Source: Bacteroidota bacterium (lineage in GTDB: Bacteria > Bacteroidota > Ignavibacteria > Ignavibacteriales > Melioribacteraceae). From it: a stretch of 43,648 bases of DNA. This document shows positions 32,022 to 41,466 of the stretch, one piece after another. Every line of letters begins with the position of its first letter. The first letter of the stretch is position 1. A model generated the notes under the pieces. That model made no database searches. It had not been told where the DNA came from and saw nothing but the letters and a program-made list of their open reading frames with translations. The position numbers and the translations under genes were made by a program. Where the stretch lies: NCBI GenBank assembly GCA_021820065.1, contig JAKAEE010000025.1:1-43648 (forward strand), in the 5' to 3' direction.

Positions 32022-33913
32022 TATACGTTTTTCGTTAAGTCGCCTTGCGGAAGTCTTACTGAAAATGTTGTTCCTTTTCCAACTTCACTTTGAACTGAAA
32101 TTGAACCGTTATGGTTATCGAGAATTCCCCAAATAACGGAAAGTCCTAAGCCAGTTCCGCGTTGACCTTTGGTTGAGAAAAACGGTTCAAAAATTTTATT
32201 AATATTTTCCGTCGGGATACCGCAGCCGGAATCTTGAACGTTAACGCCAATAAATTTTTTCTGTCCGGCGCGGTCAATCAATTCCCACCTTTGCCAATTA
32301 TCTCTAAACGTTGCGCAGCCTTCAACAAATCCTTGGTTAGGAATTTGAATCTTGTACGTCGGACCGCCGCATTCGGGACATCGGTTGTTTTTGTCAATCA
32401 GCGGAAGATCGCAAGTAGGGCACAATAGATTTAGATCGTCTTTCTTTTCAAACGATATTCCGAAAAAGTGCCGGTGGTTTCCGTAGATTGGATCGAGATG
32501 AATGTAACCGGTGTTACTGTTGGATTTAATTTTCATTCGAAGAGATGGCATGCCGCCGATTTTATGTTCAGCATCCATCAAACTATGAGCCTTGGGACAA
32601 ACCGCGCTTTTAATTTGAGTGATACCTTTGGGCGACAAACTAATCTGTGAAGTGTTCACCTTAATTGTTCCATCGTGTCCTATTGCATCAATCGCGTTAA
32701 CAAATAAATTTAGAAATACTTGCTGAATTTGATTTGCATCTGCTGTGATTTTCGGCAGCGATGAATCAAATTCTTTTTCAAGTGCGATGTTGTTTATCTT
32801 CAACTGATTGTTTACGACTGCCAATGCGCGGTTAATAATTTCGTTTACGTCAATAGAACTTTTCTTTGGTGTAGATTGGCGCGCAAAATCAAGAAGTCCT
32901 TTAATTATTTCCCGGCTTCTCATGGTTTCGCGGACTATCACATTTAAGTCTTCCTGCATCTGCGGATTATCTTTTGCGCGCTTCAACAAGTAACTGCTGT
33001 AGGTTAGCACACCGGTAAGTGGATTGTTGATTTCATGCGCAACGCCCGCGGCAAGCTGACCGAGTGAAGCCATCTTGGTCGATTGATAAAGCTGCTGACT
33101 AGTTTCATCAAGTTTCTTGATCATGTTGTTGAATGATTTTCCGAGCGCGCCCAATTCGTCATCGCTGAGATTCTTAATCATATAACTTAAATTGCCCGCT
33201 GAAACCTGGTCGGTGGCTTTTACCAATTCCTTGACGGGGTGATCTACCCAGCGCTTAACAAAAAATCCAATTATGAAACCGATAGCTGAAATCGCCACGA
33301 GAGCAAACAGAAGTTCTTGAATTTCATTTCTTCTTATCTGAGCATCAACTTCATTGAGAGTAATCGTTACATCCAGAACTCCAAGCACCTTTGCACTTTT
33401 CAAATGCGCATGGCAATGGGCATCGTAACATGAGCTTTCATTATAGATCGGATTGATTATACCAAGTACCCGTGATGAATCCGCATGTACTTTGAAAACC
33501 CTTGTTCTATCCTTGATGGCTAATTTTTCCAACGGTTTATTTTCTGCGTGACAAGCGTAACAGCTTTCGGCTTGCTTATTCAGCATTCTGCCTATTTCAT
33601 CTTTGCGTGTTGAATAAATTATTTCGCCTTCCTTGTTAAGAATTCGAACACCGTTTATCGCCGGATCTTTTCCGATGGTATTGATTATCTCATGTATGTT
33701 TTCGCGCTGGTTTAGAAGCATTCCGTAGCGCGTGCTGTTCTTGATCGTCTCGCTTAATTGATTTGCATGACGCTCAACTTCAGCCAGAAGAACATCGCTT
33801 TGAGATTTGATATTGAAATAGGAATAAACTCCTATGATTGTGATTGCAGTTGCGCTTACAACCCAAATGAGTTTTAAACTAATTTTCCCAAATAATTTTT
33901 TTACCGTTCTCAT
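32021..33913 (-). CDS. Membrane sensor histidine kinase with c-type haem motifs and a zinc-ribbon insertion
   Basis: A 630-residue kinase: helix about 12-33, periplasmic sensor (34-197) with CYACH (118-122) and CX4CH (C162, C167, H168), helix about 198-220, HAMP (220-273), HisKA with H293 in AGVAHEINNPL, and HATPase with N box NLFVNAIDA (402-410), DSGCGIP and GTGLGLSV. Between N box and G1 box lies an insertion of about 130 residues (425-553) with CPTC/CPEC (C498, C501, C512, C515), a probable zinc ribbon. The start overlaps the 13-haem gene by four bases (ATGA). Haem-based sensing of periplasmic redox state or a gas is inferred. Confidence 0.88.
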   Translation of the reverse strand: MRTVKKLFGKISLKLIWVVSATAITIIGVYSYFNIKSQSDVLLAEVERHANQLSETIKNSTRYGMLLNQRENIHEIINTIGKDPAINGVRILNKEGEIIYSTRKDEIGRMLNKQAESCYACHAENKPLEKLAIKDRTRVFKVHADSSRVLGIINPIYNESSCYDAHCHAHLKSAKVLGVLDVTITLNEVDAQIRRNEIQELLFALVAISAIGFIIGFFVKRWVDHPVKELVKATDQVSAGNLSYMIKNLSDDELGALGKSFNNMIKKLDETSQQLYQSTKMASLGQLAAGVAHEINNPLTGVLTYSSYLLKRAKDNPQMQEDLNVIVRETMRSREIIKGLLDFARQSTPKKSSIDVNEIINRALAVVNNQLKINNIALEKEFDSSLPKITADANQIQQVFLNLFVNAIDAIGHDGTIKVNTSQISLSPKGITQIKSAVCPKAHSLMDAEHKIGGMPSLRMKIKSNSNTGYIHLDPIYGNHRHFFGISFEKKDDLNLLCPTCDLPLIDKNNRCPECGGPTYKIQIPNQGFVEGCATFRDNWQRWELIDRAGQKKFIGVNVQDSGCGIPTENINKIFEPFFSTKGQRGTGLGLSVIWGILDNHNGSISVQSEVGKGTTFSVRLPQGDLTKNV

Positions 33914-35067
33914 TTGTTTTTCTTAATGGGAATCCATCCCTTCGGGATAAGTTTGCCCGGAACATTAGCCGGAAACGATTTATCATCGTGGCAATTTGTG
34001 CAAACCGGTTTGGCAAAATTTTTCTCTTGATGACAATCTTTGCATTCAGCTCCAGAGTGTGTTTCATCAAGAACAACGCCGGTTATTTTATGATTGAAAT
34101 TACTCTGCGTCCAAATTCCGTGACACGAGTTGCAGTCCGGTGATAAGCCTGTGAACTTTCCTTTTGTTGTATGACATCGTATGCATGCAAGCTCGCCATG
34201 GAATTTCGAATTATCGAAACCGGTTTTTGCCATGTGATCGAAAGCGTTTGTCTCTTTGTTTGAATGACACATATTGCACGATGATTTTGTGTCGTGGCAT
34301 TCCAAACACTTTTTATGTTTGTCCGCGGCTGATAATTTCGAAACTTCAATTGTCTTTTGAGCTTTATGACATTTCACACAGCTTTCGTTGGAATGACAAT
34401 CCGAGCAGTCGAATCCAAACACTTTATTGTGTTCTTGATGTCGAAACAAAACTGTTTTGCCGTAGTTTGTATTTGTACTGAACAATATTTTTTCGGGCGT
34501 TTCAACCTTTGGATGAATTCTTTTTTTCGATTCGTCGGCTTTGGACTTTTCCGGAAGAGGACGATTCGCTCCGTTTGGCAAGTGACAGTAATTACAATCG
34601 GTGCCGCCTGTCCATGCGCGGTGACAATCCATACAATGACGGTGATAAGCGCCTTTCAAATCAGGCTTGCTTACGTCAGCACGCTTTCTTGAAACTTCAT
34701 GGCATTCTGAACAGCCGATAACATTTCCCGGCGGATTGTAATGATGACACATTCTGCAGCCGCCGCCCATCTCAGACATTTCCGCGTGAGCCAAATGTGA
34801 AAAGCGAACCGGCATGTACAGATCGCTTTGCTTTTTGAATTTATCTATTATAATTATTTTAGGTCCGTCTTCAGGTTTTTGGTCTATGCGAATCATACCT
34901 TCACGAGGACACGGTTTTAAGCACGGATTTTCTTTTGTTGGAATTGGACATGAATGACACGTCAGACATTTAAGTCCCGGGGCGCTCGCGTGGTTATCGC
35001 CCACTTTTGTTTGAGCGGAAATCAATAAAGGTATTGCAACGATCAAACTTAGAATCATCTTTTTCAT
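33910..35067 (-). CDS. Thirteen-haem c-type cytochrome of an NrfD-type complex
   Basis: A 385-residue periplasmic cytochrome (signal peptide MKKMILSLIVAIPLLISAQ) with 13 CXXCH sites. An N-terminal knot CLTCHSCP/CLKPCPRE adds non-haem cysteines that could hold an Fe-S or other centre. Paired sites such as CDCHSNESCVKCH resemble class III (c3/HmcA) cytochromes. It starts one base after the NrfD gene ends and overlaps the kinase gene, so it is probably the electron acceptor of the NrfD/ferredoxin complex, like HmcA or the cytochrome of Qrc-type complexes. Confidence 0.87.
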   Translation of the reverse strand: MKKMILSLIVAIPLLISAQTKVGDNHASAPGLKCLTCHSCPIPTKENPCLKPCPREGMIRIDQKPEDGPKIIIIDKFKKQSDLYMPVRFSHLAHAEMSEMGGGCRMCHHYNPPGNVIGCSECHEVSRKRADVSKPDLKGAYHRHCMDCHRAWTGGTDCNYCHLPNGANRPLPEKSKADESKKRIHPKVETPEKILFSTNTNYGKTVLFRHQEHNKVFGFDCSDCHSNESCVKCHKAQKTIEVSKLSAADKHKKCLECHDTKSSCNMCHSNKETNAFDHMAKTGFDNSKFHGELACIRCHTTKGKFTGLSPDCNSCHGIWTQSNFNHKITGVVLDETHSGAECKDCHQEKNFAKPVCTNCHDDKSFPANVPGKLIPKGWIPIKKNK

Positions 35068-35068
35068 A

Positions 35069-36304
35069 CTACACCCCCTTTATCGAAAATTTCGTTCGCA
35101 AGGTAGATGCAAACGGTAAACTCACGATCGGGAATATCATTACCAACACTCGGAAGAATAAAATTTCCAGCGCAACAAATCCAACTGTTACAGAAATTTC
35201 TCCGATTGAAGGGAAGTAGGTATTAAATTGATATGGCGGCGTGTAAGCAACAATAAAATTATTTATTCTATTTAGCAGCACACCGAAAATTACCAGTATG
35301 GATGCTATGAAAAGTCCCGTCGGTGATTTTGAAATCTCTCGTGACAGAAACATTCGTAACGGAATAACTATGCCGACGACAACTTCGATAACAAACATCA
35401 CGCTTGCCGTGTTGAATTCGGTTAAGTAAACAAATGTTTGTCTTATAACCATGTCGCCGATTTTGAAAGAAAGATAAATCCCAAGTAACGGTGCAACCAT
35501 ACTCCCGAGATTAGAAAGTATATGAGTTTCCGGTTTCAAACCAAATGATTTGGAAGTTGCGATCGATTCCATTATTACCATCGGAAATCCAACCGATACT
35601 GCTGACATCAAAAATAGTAAAGGGAGAATCGGAGTCTGCCAGAGAGGATGCATCTTAGGTCCGGCAATTATCATTAAGGTTCCTAATGATGATTGATGCA
35701 GACACGACAAAACAACTCCGGCAATAATGAAGACGAACATTGTTTTGTTCAACCCCTTGTCTAGAACACGCAGAAATTTATCGATTGCGTTGTTAAATCG
35801 TTTTAACACGCCCGGAAGATTTACTCTTCCAATAAATCGTTCGGTAACAATTGGTAGAAATTCAATGTATAGCACGAAGAGGTAAATCATAACGCACATA
35901 CCGACTTCGAATAAAACCGAAGTTCCGTTCCACATGATGAGCGGATGCCAAATGTAGTAGTAACGTCCAAGGTCAATCATTACGCTCACGGCGACTAAAG
36001 TGTAGCCCAACATTGCAGTAAGTAACGCGGGGCGAACAATCACGTGATATTCTTCTTTGTGCATTATGTGACCGAGCGCGGCGGTTGTAAAACCTCCGGC
36101 AGCAAGAGCAACACCGGCAGCAACATCAATTCCGATCCATATTCCCCACGGATGCTGATTATCTAAATTTGTTATTGCGCCAAGTCCAAACAAAAATCTT
36201 CCCAAAAGAAATACTAACCCGTTCGCTGCAAGAACGCTCAAGAAAATTACGCCGGGAGTAAAAAACTTATGAGCAATTGGAGTTGGTTTTAAATTATCAC
36301 TCAT
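35069..36304 (-). CDS. NrfD/HybB-type quinone-interacting membrane protein
   Basis: A 411-residue protein with about ten transmembrane helices. HPWGIWIGIDVAAGVALAAG and GGFTTAALGHIMH are characteristic of the HybB/NrfD/PsrC family, which binds menaquinol or menaquinone at the periplasmic side and carries no haem. It overlaps the ferredoxin gene by eight bases. Ferredoxin, NrfD and MHC together match the core of Hmc, Qrc, Act and Cbc-type respiratory complexes. Direction of electron flow cannot be read from sequence. Confidence 0.92.
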   Translation of the reverse strand: MSDNLKPTPIAHKFFTPGVIFLSVLAANGLVFLLGRFLFGLGAITNLDNQHPWGIWIGIDVAAGVALAAGGFTTAALGHIMHKEEYHVIVRPALLTAMLGYTLVAVSVMIDLGRYYYIWHPLIMWNGTSVLFEVGMCVMIYLFVLYIEFLPIVTERFIGRVNLPGVLKRFNNAIDKFLRVLDKGLNKTMFVFIIAGVVLSCLHQSSLGTLMIIAGPKMHPLWQTPILPLLFLMSAVSVGFPMVIMESIATSKSFGLKPETHILSNLGSMVAPLLGIYLSFKIGDMVIRQTFVYLTEFNTASVMFVIEVVVGIVIPLRMFLSREISKSPTGLFIASILVIFGVLLNRINNFIVAYTPPYQFNTYFPSIGEISVTVGFVALEILFFRVLVMIFPIVSLPFASTLRTKFSIKGV

Positions 36305-37214
36305 GGCGTCCCTCCGAATCCGAATCGGATGGTTTTCTGTTTTTGTTGATCCACATTACGCCGCCCAACAATGCATAAAGTGCAATTGGCGGGACGAAGT
36401 ACGCGAAGATTCCGTGTTGAATTGCTTCGCTAACGCCGGGAGCGGGGCTTCCTCCCAGTGCCGGAAATTGTAACTCTTTGAAATGCCGGTTTGCCAAATA
36501 CATCCACGAAGTTCCTCCGACTTCATTTTCACCATAGATGTAATTGATATACCGTTTCGGATACAATTGAATTTTTTGGTGAGCAACTCTTACTAATTCT
36601 TCCCGTGGTCCGTAAGTGAGAACTTCGTTAGGACAAATTTCTACGCAAGCAGGAAGTTTTCCTTCTTTGGTTCGATCAAAACAAAAATCACATTTCTTAA
36701 TATCCGGCTTAAGCGCTTTCTCAAATTCGAATGCAGGAATCTGGAAAGGACAAGCAACCATGCAGTATCTGCATCCGATACATTTATCACCATTCCAAAT
36801 TACGGATCCGTTTTCAACTTTTGAAAAAGCTCCGACTATACATGCGGAGACACATGCCGGTTTATCGCAGTGCATACATTGCACTTTGACGGTTGTGGGA
36901 TAATCATCCCAGCTTCTTGCCGGATATTCATTGATCACAGTCAGTTCCTTATCATTCGGTCGTCTCATAGATTTGAACACGCTCTTATCATCGTAACTTT
37001 CAAGCGGTTGAGTTGGTAAATTGTGTGCGGTCTTACATGCCCATTCACATTTTCTGCATCCTATGCATACAGTCGTATCAACTAATACACCCATTCGATT
37101 TTCGGATAATACATTTTGTTGAGCTGCTTTTGTTGGATTGGAAGAAATTCCGGTGAGAGTGGCTCCAGCTATGGCAGCAGTTTTCAAGAAATCTCTGCGG
37201 GTTTGATGTGCCAT
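36297..37214 (-). CDS. Tat-exported four-cluster ferredoxin with membrane anchor (HybA-like)
   Basis: A 305-residue Fe-S subunit. A Tat signal with RRDFLK begins at residue 6. Four cysteine groups bind four [4Fe-4S] clusters: CIGCRKCEWAC (50-60), CMHCDKPACVSAC, CIGCRYCMVACP, and CDFC with CVEICP. A C-terminal helix (about 262-285) anchors it, as in HybA. The ATG at 37214 is chosen because GGAGG precedes it and the Tat signal starts there; an upstream in-frame start adds nine residues. It is the first gene of the operon and links NrfD to the periplasmic 13-haem cytochrome. Confidence 0.92.
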   Translation of the reverse strand: MAHQTRRDFLKTAAIAGATLTGISSNPTKAAQQNVLSENRMGVLVDTTVCIGCRKCEWACKTAHNLPTQPLESYDDKSVFKSMRRPNDKELTVINEYPARSWDDYPTTVKVQCMHCDKPACVSACIVGAFSKVENGSVIWNGDKCIGCRYCMVACPFQIPAFEFEKALKPDIKKCDFCFDRTKEGKLPACVEICPNEVLTYGPREELVRVAHQKIQLYPKRYINYIYGENEVGGTSWMYLANRHFKELQFPALGGSPAPGVSEAIQHGIFAYFVPPIALYALLGGVMWINKNRKPSDSDSEGRHE

Positions 37215-37418
37215 ATTACCTCCGAATAGATTGAACTTCATTCGAAGTCCATCTTTATTTTAGAATAATGGAGACTTATGTCCATTTCAAACTTACTACA
37301 TTTCCTTTTTTCTGTCAATTTGATTAATCAGCAGAGCTCTCACGTTGGTTTAAGCTTTATTTATCGTTCGAATTTTCTTACTTTCCCGCCTCAAATTTTA
37401 CAATTAATTGATCCACAA

Positions 37419-39470
37419 ATGGCAAAGAAAAAAGTAGAACCGATAAATAAACTTAGGGAAAACATCAACCGTGTTGATGAAAAACTAATCTCACTTTTGG
37501 CAGAGAGAAGGGATTTATCCGGAAAAGTAATTCTGGCTAAGGAAACTTCCCAAAGTCCGATAAGAGACCAAAAAAGGGAGTCTGACTTACTCAATAAACT
37601 AGTGAAGTCGGGAAAGAAAAAAGGATTGGACTCACACTTTCTTTCAAAAGTTTTTTACGAGATAATTGAAGATTCGGTTCGCTTGCAGCAGAATTATGTT
37701 CAGACTAAATTGAACGCTAAGGGAGAGAAAAAGAAATCAATTACGCTTGCAATTCAGGGAATCGAAGGATCGTACAGTTTTTTAGCATCTCACAAATTCT
37801 TTGCTCATCAAAAAGTTAACCTTCACTTCTTATTCAAAGATAGATTTGATGAAGTTGTTGATGCGGTTGAAAAAGGAGAAGCAGATTTTGCAGTTCTGCC
37901 GATCGAGAATACAACATCCGGCGGAATAAACGAAGTTTATGATTTACTGCTTCACACAACACTTTCAATTATTGGTGAAGAAAAATTTCAAGTAAAACAT
38001 TGTCTTGTTGCTCTCGAAAATATTCCGCTTCAAAAAATCAAAAAAGTTTTTTCACATTACCAGGCTGCACTGCAATGCAGTAAATTCTTGCAAACGTTGT
38101 CGAGTGCATCGGTAGAGTACTTTACAGATACAGCAATGTCAGTTCAAAAGATTAAGGACGATGGAAATCTTTCACACGCAGCAATTGCAAGTGAGGAAGC
38201 GGCAAAATTATTCCGTCTGAAGATTTTGAAAACCAGCATTGCAAATCAATCAGAGAATTATACAAGATTTTTGATTGCAACTAGAAAGCCGCATGAAGTT
38301 GATCATCGTATTCGTTGTAAAACGTCGATTGTAATGGCAACATCGCACACTCCGGGTTCTTTGGTGGAAGCGTTAAATGTTTTTAGAAAATACAATGTTA
38401 ACCTGACGAAATTGGAATCCCGTCCGATCATGGGCAATCCATGGGAAGAAATGTTCTATCTTGATTTCGAGGGAAACATTATTGAAGAAACAATTCAAAA
38501 TGTTTTAGATGAACTTGGTCAGCATACGCGTTTTCTGAAAGTTCTGGGAAGCTATCCTTCACAAGAACTGGCGCGGACGAAACTGGAGTACCCGAAAATT
38601 CTAACCGACCAAACTGAAAAAGAAATTCCGGCAGAAGCACCGGGGAAGAAAACAACTTCTACAAAAAAATCCAAAAGCCAGAGCTACCGACTTGCGAGCC
38701 GCGATTACAAAGCCGATGATACAATCATAAAGGTTAAAGACGTTGTAATTGGTGGAAATAATTTTGTTGTTATTGCCGGACCATGTTCTGTTGAGAATCC
38801 GGAAATGATAATGAAGTGTGCACTAGAAGCAAAAGAGAACGGCGCACAAATTTTACGCGGCGGTTGTTTCAAACCCAGAACCTCACCGTATAGTTTTCAA
38901 GGAATGGGTTTCGAGGGATTAAAATTGTTGGTTGATGCCGGCAAATACTACGATTTGCCAGTTATCACTGAAGTAATGGACACCGATCAAGTTGTAGAAG
39001 TGGCGAAGACTGCCGACATACTGCAAATCGGCGCGCGCAACATGCAAAACTTTGCGCTGCTAAAAGAAGTTGGCAAGACTCACAGACCGGTAATGTTGAA
39101 ACGCGGATTGAGTGCATCGATAAACGAATGGTTAAACGCCGCGGAATATATTTTGGCTCAAGGCAACAGACAAGTAATTTTGTGCGAGCGCGGTATCAGA
39201 ACATTTGAAACCGCAACAAGAAACACGCTTGATCTTAGCGCAATACCGGTACTCAAAGAACTTACACACCTTCCTTTAATTGTTGACCCGTCACATGCTA
39301 TCGGTGAACGAAACAAAGTTGTGCCGTTGGCTAAAGCTGCAAAAGTTGTCGGCGCTCACGGAATAATGGTTGAATTTCATCCCGATCCGCCGAATGCTTT
39401 GAGCGATCCTGAACAAGCCTTGTACTTTGCTCAATTTGAAGATATGATGAAGGAGTTGTACAAGCTGTAA
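37419..39470 (+). CDS. Trifunctional chorismate mutase / prephenate dehydratase / DAHP synthase fusion
   Basis: A 683-residue fusion of enzymes from both ends of phenylalanine synthesis. Residues about 8-95 are an AroQ chorismate mutase ([31 protein letters not shown]). About 107-290 is prephenate dehydratase ([18 protein letters not shown] at 282-284). About 300-380 is an ACT regulatory domain with the Phe-binding ESRP (333-336). After a Lys/Ser/Thr-rich linker, about 431-683 is a type I-beta DAHP synthase ([25 protein letters not shown]). The ATG at 37419 fits the mutase start, though no good ribosome site is visible; an in-frame ATG at 37278 adds an unconserved leader. Phe feedback on both ends is inferred. 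Confidence 0.92.
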   Translation: MAKKKVEPINKLRENINRVDEKLISLLAERRDLSGKVILAKETSQSPIRDQKRESDLLNKLVKSGKKKGLDSHFLSKVFYEIIEDSVRLQQNYVQTKLNAKGEKKKSITLAIQGIEGSYSFLASHKFFAHQKVNLHFLFKDRFDEVVDAVEKGEADFAVLPIENTTSGGINEVYDLLLHTTLSIIGEEKFQVKHCLVALENIPLQKIKKVFSHYQAALQCSKFLQTLSSASVEYFTDTAMSVQKIKDDGNLSHAAIASEEAAKLFRLKILKTSIANQSENYTRFLIATRKPHEVDHRIRCKTSIVMATSHTPGSLVEALNVFRKYNVNLTKLESRPIMGNPWEEMFYLDFEGNIIEETIQNVLDELGQHTRFLKVLGSYPSQELARTKLEYPKILTDQTEKEIPAEAPGKKTTSTKKSKSQSYRLASRDYKADDTIIKVKDVVIGGNNFVVIAGPCSVENPEMIMKCALEAKENGAQILRGGCFKPRTSPYSFQGMGFEGLKLLVDAGKYYDLPVITEVMDTDQVVEVAKTADILQIGARNMQNFALLKEVGKTHRPVMLKRGLSASINEWLNAAEYILAQGNRQVILCERGIRTFETATRNTLDLSAIPVLKELTHLPLIVDPSHAIGERNKVVPLAKAAKVVGAHGIMVEFHPDPPNALSDPEQALYFAQFEDMMKELYKL

Positions 39471-39477
39471 TGCTTGT

Positions 39478-40026
39478 TTAGAAATAATACTGACCCTGTA
39501 GGAAAACTAGAAAATAATTCGCAGTTGTTTGAGTGAATGTTACACCGTAATCCAGTCCGAGATTCATGCAAAGACCTTTCTCGTCAACTTTTCTAAAATC
39601 GTAACCGACTGAAGCCGAAAAAGAAGTTCCGACTTGCCAATTGTTCACATCGGGGAAAGTGCGGTCGTTCAGGTAAATGATTCCGGCGCCTTCTTCTAAG
39701 TAAATTGGAAAAGACAAATCCTGGCGGATGAATCCTTTAAGCGATAAAACTTTTACGAACGGATAATAACGCCCAACCCGGTTTTCCGGAATAAATTGTT
39801 CTGCTTTTTGCGAATATGAATAGCCCAACCTAAATGAAACATCATTTTCGAACCAAGGGTAGAAATCGAAAAAAACTGTGCCACCCAAACTTGTAACGGA
39901 TGGAGAATTACCCGCGATGCTTCCGACATGAACTGAACCGCCGACATTAAATGAACTGATTTGTGCTTTAGTCGTTAAAACAAAAGCGCACAAAAAAAAT
40001 ATTATATAATAGATTTTTGCATTCAT
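39478..40026 (-). CDS. Small outer-membrane beta-barrel-like protein
   Basis: A 182-residue secreted protein: signal peptide MNAKIYYIIFFLCAFVLTTKAQ, then strands with Gly/aromatic alternation (VGGSVHVGS, SFRLGYSYSQKAEQF, SVGYDFRKVDEKGL) and a C-terminal Phe (FLQGQYYF), as expected of a small barrel. The ATG at 40026 starts the signal peptide; an upstream in-frame start would spoil it. The start lies one base from the end of the cupin gene, so the two are co-transcribed. Function unknown. Confidence 0.75.
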   Translation of the reverse strand: MNAKIYYIIFFLCAFVLTTKAQISSFNVGGSVHVGSIAGNSPSVTSLGGTVFFDFYPWFENDVSFRLGYSYSQKAEQFIPENRVGRYYPFVKVLSLKGFIRQDLSFPIYLEEGAGIIYLNDRTFPDVNNWQVGTSFSASVGYDFRKVDEKGLCMNLGLDYGVTFTQTTANYFLVFLQGQYYF

Positions 40027-40027
40027 C

Positions 40028-40363
40028 TTAGTAATGCAGCGCCAGCCAGATTGTTTTCTTTTCATGATCGGTCCAATCTACTCTGTGTTTTTTATGAGAC
40101 GGAATAATCAAATGGTCTCCGGGTTTTAATTCAAGCGATTCACCATTTTCAAAACTTAGTTTTGCCGATCCGGAAAGAAGGAGAACAAACTCATTCTTTT
40201 CCTGATCATACAAAAATCCTTTGGGTGATGAATGACCTTCAGAAATTATGCGTTCCAGCTTAAATTCTTTTGAAGAAACCAATTCTTCGAATGCCTCGTT
40301 TGCTAAATCATCCGGGATTTTGTCGAAGATATTTTTGATTTGCTGTCCGTTCATCTTAAGCAT
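40028..40363 (-). CDS. Small cupin-domain protein
   Basis: A 111-residue single cupin barrel. GFLYDQEKNEFVLLLSGSA gives motif 1 and LKPGDHLIIPSHKKHRVDWT gives motif 2 (PGDH, then P-x-x-KKHRV). Motif 1 has Glu and Asp but lacks the usual HXH, so metal binding is uncertain. The family often binds sugars or metals, or acts in nucleoside/polyol metabolism; the substrate is unknown. The start among 40366 (TTG), 40363 (ATG) and 40354 (ATG) is not settled by a ribosome site. Confidence 0.8.
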   Translation of the reverse strand: MLKMNGQQIKNIFDKIPDDLANEAFEELVSSKEFKLERIISEGHSSPKGFLYDQEKNEFVLLLSGSAKLSFENGESLELKPGDHLIIPSHKKHRVDWTDHEKKTIWLALHY

Positions 40364-40521
40364 CAATCGTTTTTGTTATCTAAAAAACAGTGCAAACAAC
40401 TTATGACGGAATTATTTGTTACAAAACTACAAAATTTTTATCCTCTTTTAATGGAATTAAAATCATCATTGCTTGCTGTAAAAAGATTATTTTTGAACTC
40501 CAAATCTTAGGCTCAGTTTAA

Positions 40522-41409
40522 ATGACAAAAGAAAAAAACTTCCGTGCGTACTTAGCGTGGATGGCAGTATGCTTCTTTTGGGGAACTACTTATTTGGCAA
40601 TTCGAATTGGAGTAAAAGAATTACCGGCAGCTCTTTTTTGCGGATTACGGTTCCTTATCGCCGGTCCAATACTTTTTGTAATTCTAATTCTTCGAGGATA
40701 TAAACTGCCGAAGAAAGAAGAATGGATACATCTTGCAATCATGGGTCTAACACTACTTGGAATGGGTACCGGCTTACTAACATTTGCTGAAGAATATATT
40801 CCAAGCGGCCTGAGTGCACTCTTGGTTACTACAGTTCCATTCTGGATTGTTGGAATTGATTCGTTGCTACCACATGGAAAACGGTTCAATTTAAAAATAT
40901 TGGGCGGACTGCTTTTTGGATTTGCCGGCGTAGGTTTAATATTTGGTCTCGATCTGAAAAGCTTGTTTGATCAAAGTTACCTTACAGGTGTAATAGGTTT
41001 GATGATCGGCGTTATTGGCTGGTCAGGTGGAACAGTGTATTCAAAATATAAAAAGGTTAGCGTGCATCCTTTAATGGGAGCCGCTATTCAAATGATAACT
41101 GCCGGAATTGTTTTAATATTGCTTGCCGGTGTGTTAGGTGAGTTTTCTAAATTTACTATTTCTTCCGGAAGCTTATTTGCATTAGCCTATTTAGTTGTAT
41201 TCGGCTCTTTAGTTGGATTTGTCTCTTACGTTTATGCCATCGCGCATTTGCCGGTCTCGTTTGTCTCGACGTATGCTTATATCAATCCGGTGATTGCGTT
41301 GTTTCTCGGCTGGCTGGTTTTGGGTGAAGTAATTTCTTTCAACATAATAATCGCTGCGGTAGTAATTTTAGCTGGAGTTGTGCTGGTTAAAAAGGGAAGT
41401 GAAACATAA
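40522..41409 (+). CDS. EamA-family (DMT) transporter
   Basis: A 295-residue membrane protein with ten hydrophobic helices in two EamA repeats. AYLAWMAVCFFWGTTYLAIR opens repeat one and MIGVIGWSGGTVYSKYKK opens repeat two; SFVSTYAYINPVIALFLGWL near the end is typical of drug/metabolite transporters such as YedA/RhaT relatives. Members export amino acids, nucleosides or drugs, and the substrate here is unknown. Divergent to the cupin gene, with its own upstream region. Confidence 0.88.
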   Translation: MTKEKNFRAYLAWMAVCFFWGTTYLAIRIGVKELPAALFCGLRFLIAGPILFVILILRGYKLPKKEEWIHLAIMGLTLLGMGTGLLTFAEEYIPSGLSALLVTTVPFWIVGIDSLLPHGKRFNLKILGGLLFGFAGVGLIFGLDLKSLFDQSYLTGVIGLMIGVIGWSGGTVYSKYKKVSVHPLMGAAIQMITAGIVLILLAGVLGEFSKFTISSGSLFALAYLVVFGSLVGFVSYVYAIAHLPVSFVSTYAYINPVIALFLGWLVLGEVISFNIIIAAVVILAGVVLVKKGSET

Positions 41410-41466
41410 CCTTGTCATGCATGGGATTATCTGCAAAGAATCGCGCCGTTAATAATTCTGAATTTC

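Noticed and set aside
20142..35067. Regularly spaced short repeats across the cytochrome genes as a CRISPR-like array
   Set aside because: The periodicity comes from codons for CXXCH haem motifs; spacing varies and the DNA between is coding.
37278..37418. Phe-rich in-frame stretch ahead of the aromatic fusion gene as an attenuator leader peptide
   Set aside because: It is continuous with the gene frame, has no stop of its own, no alternative hairpins and no ribosome site; it is more likely untranslated AT-rich leader.
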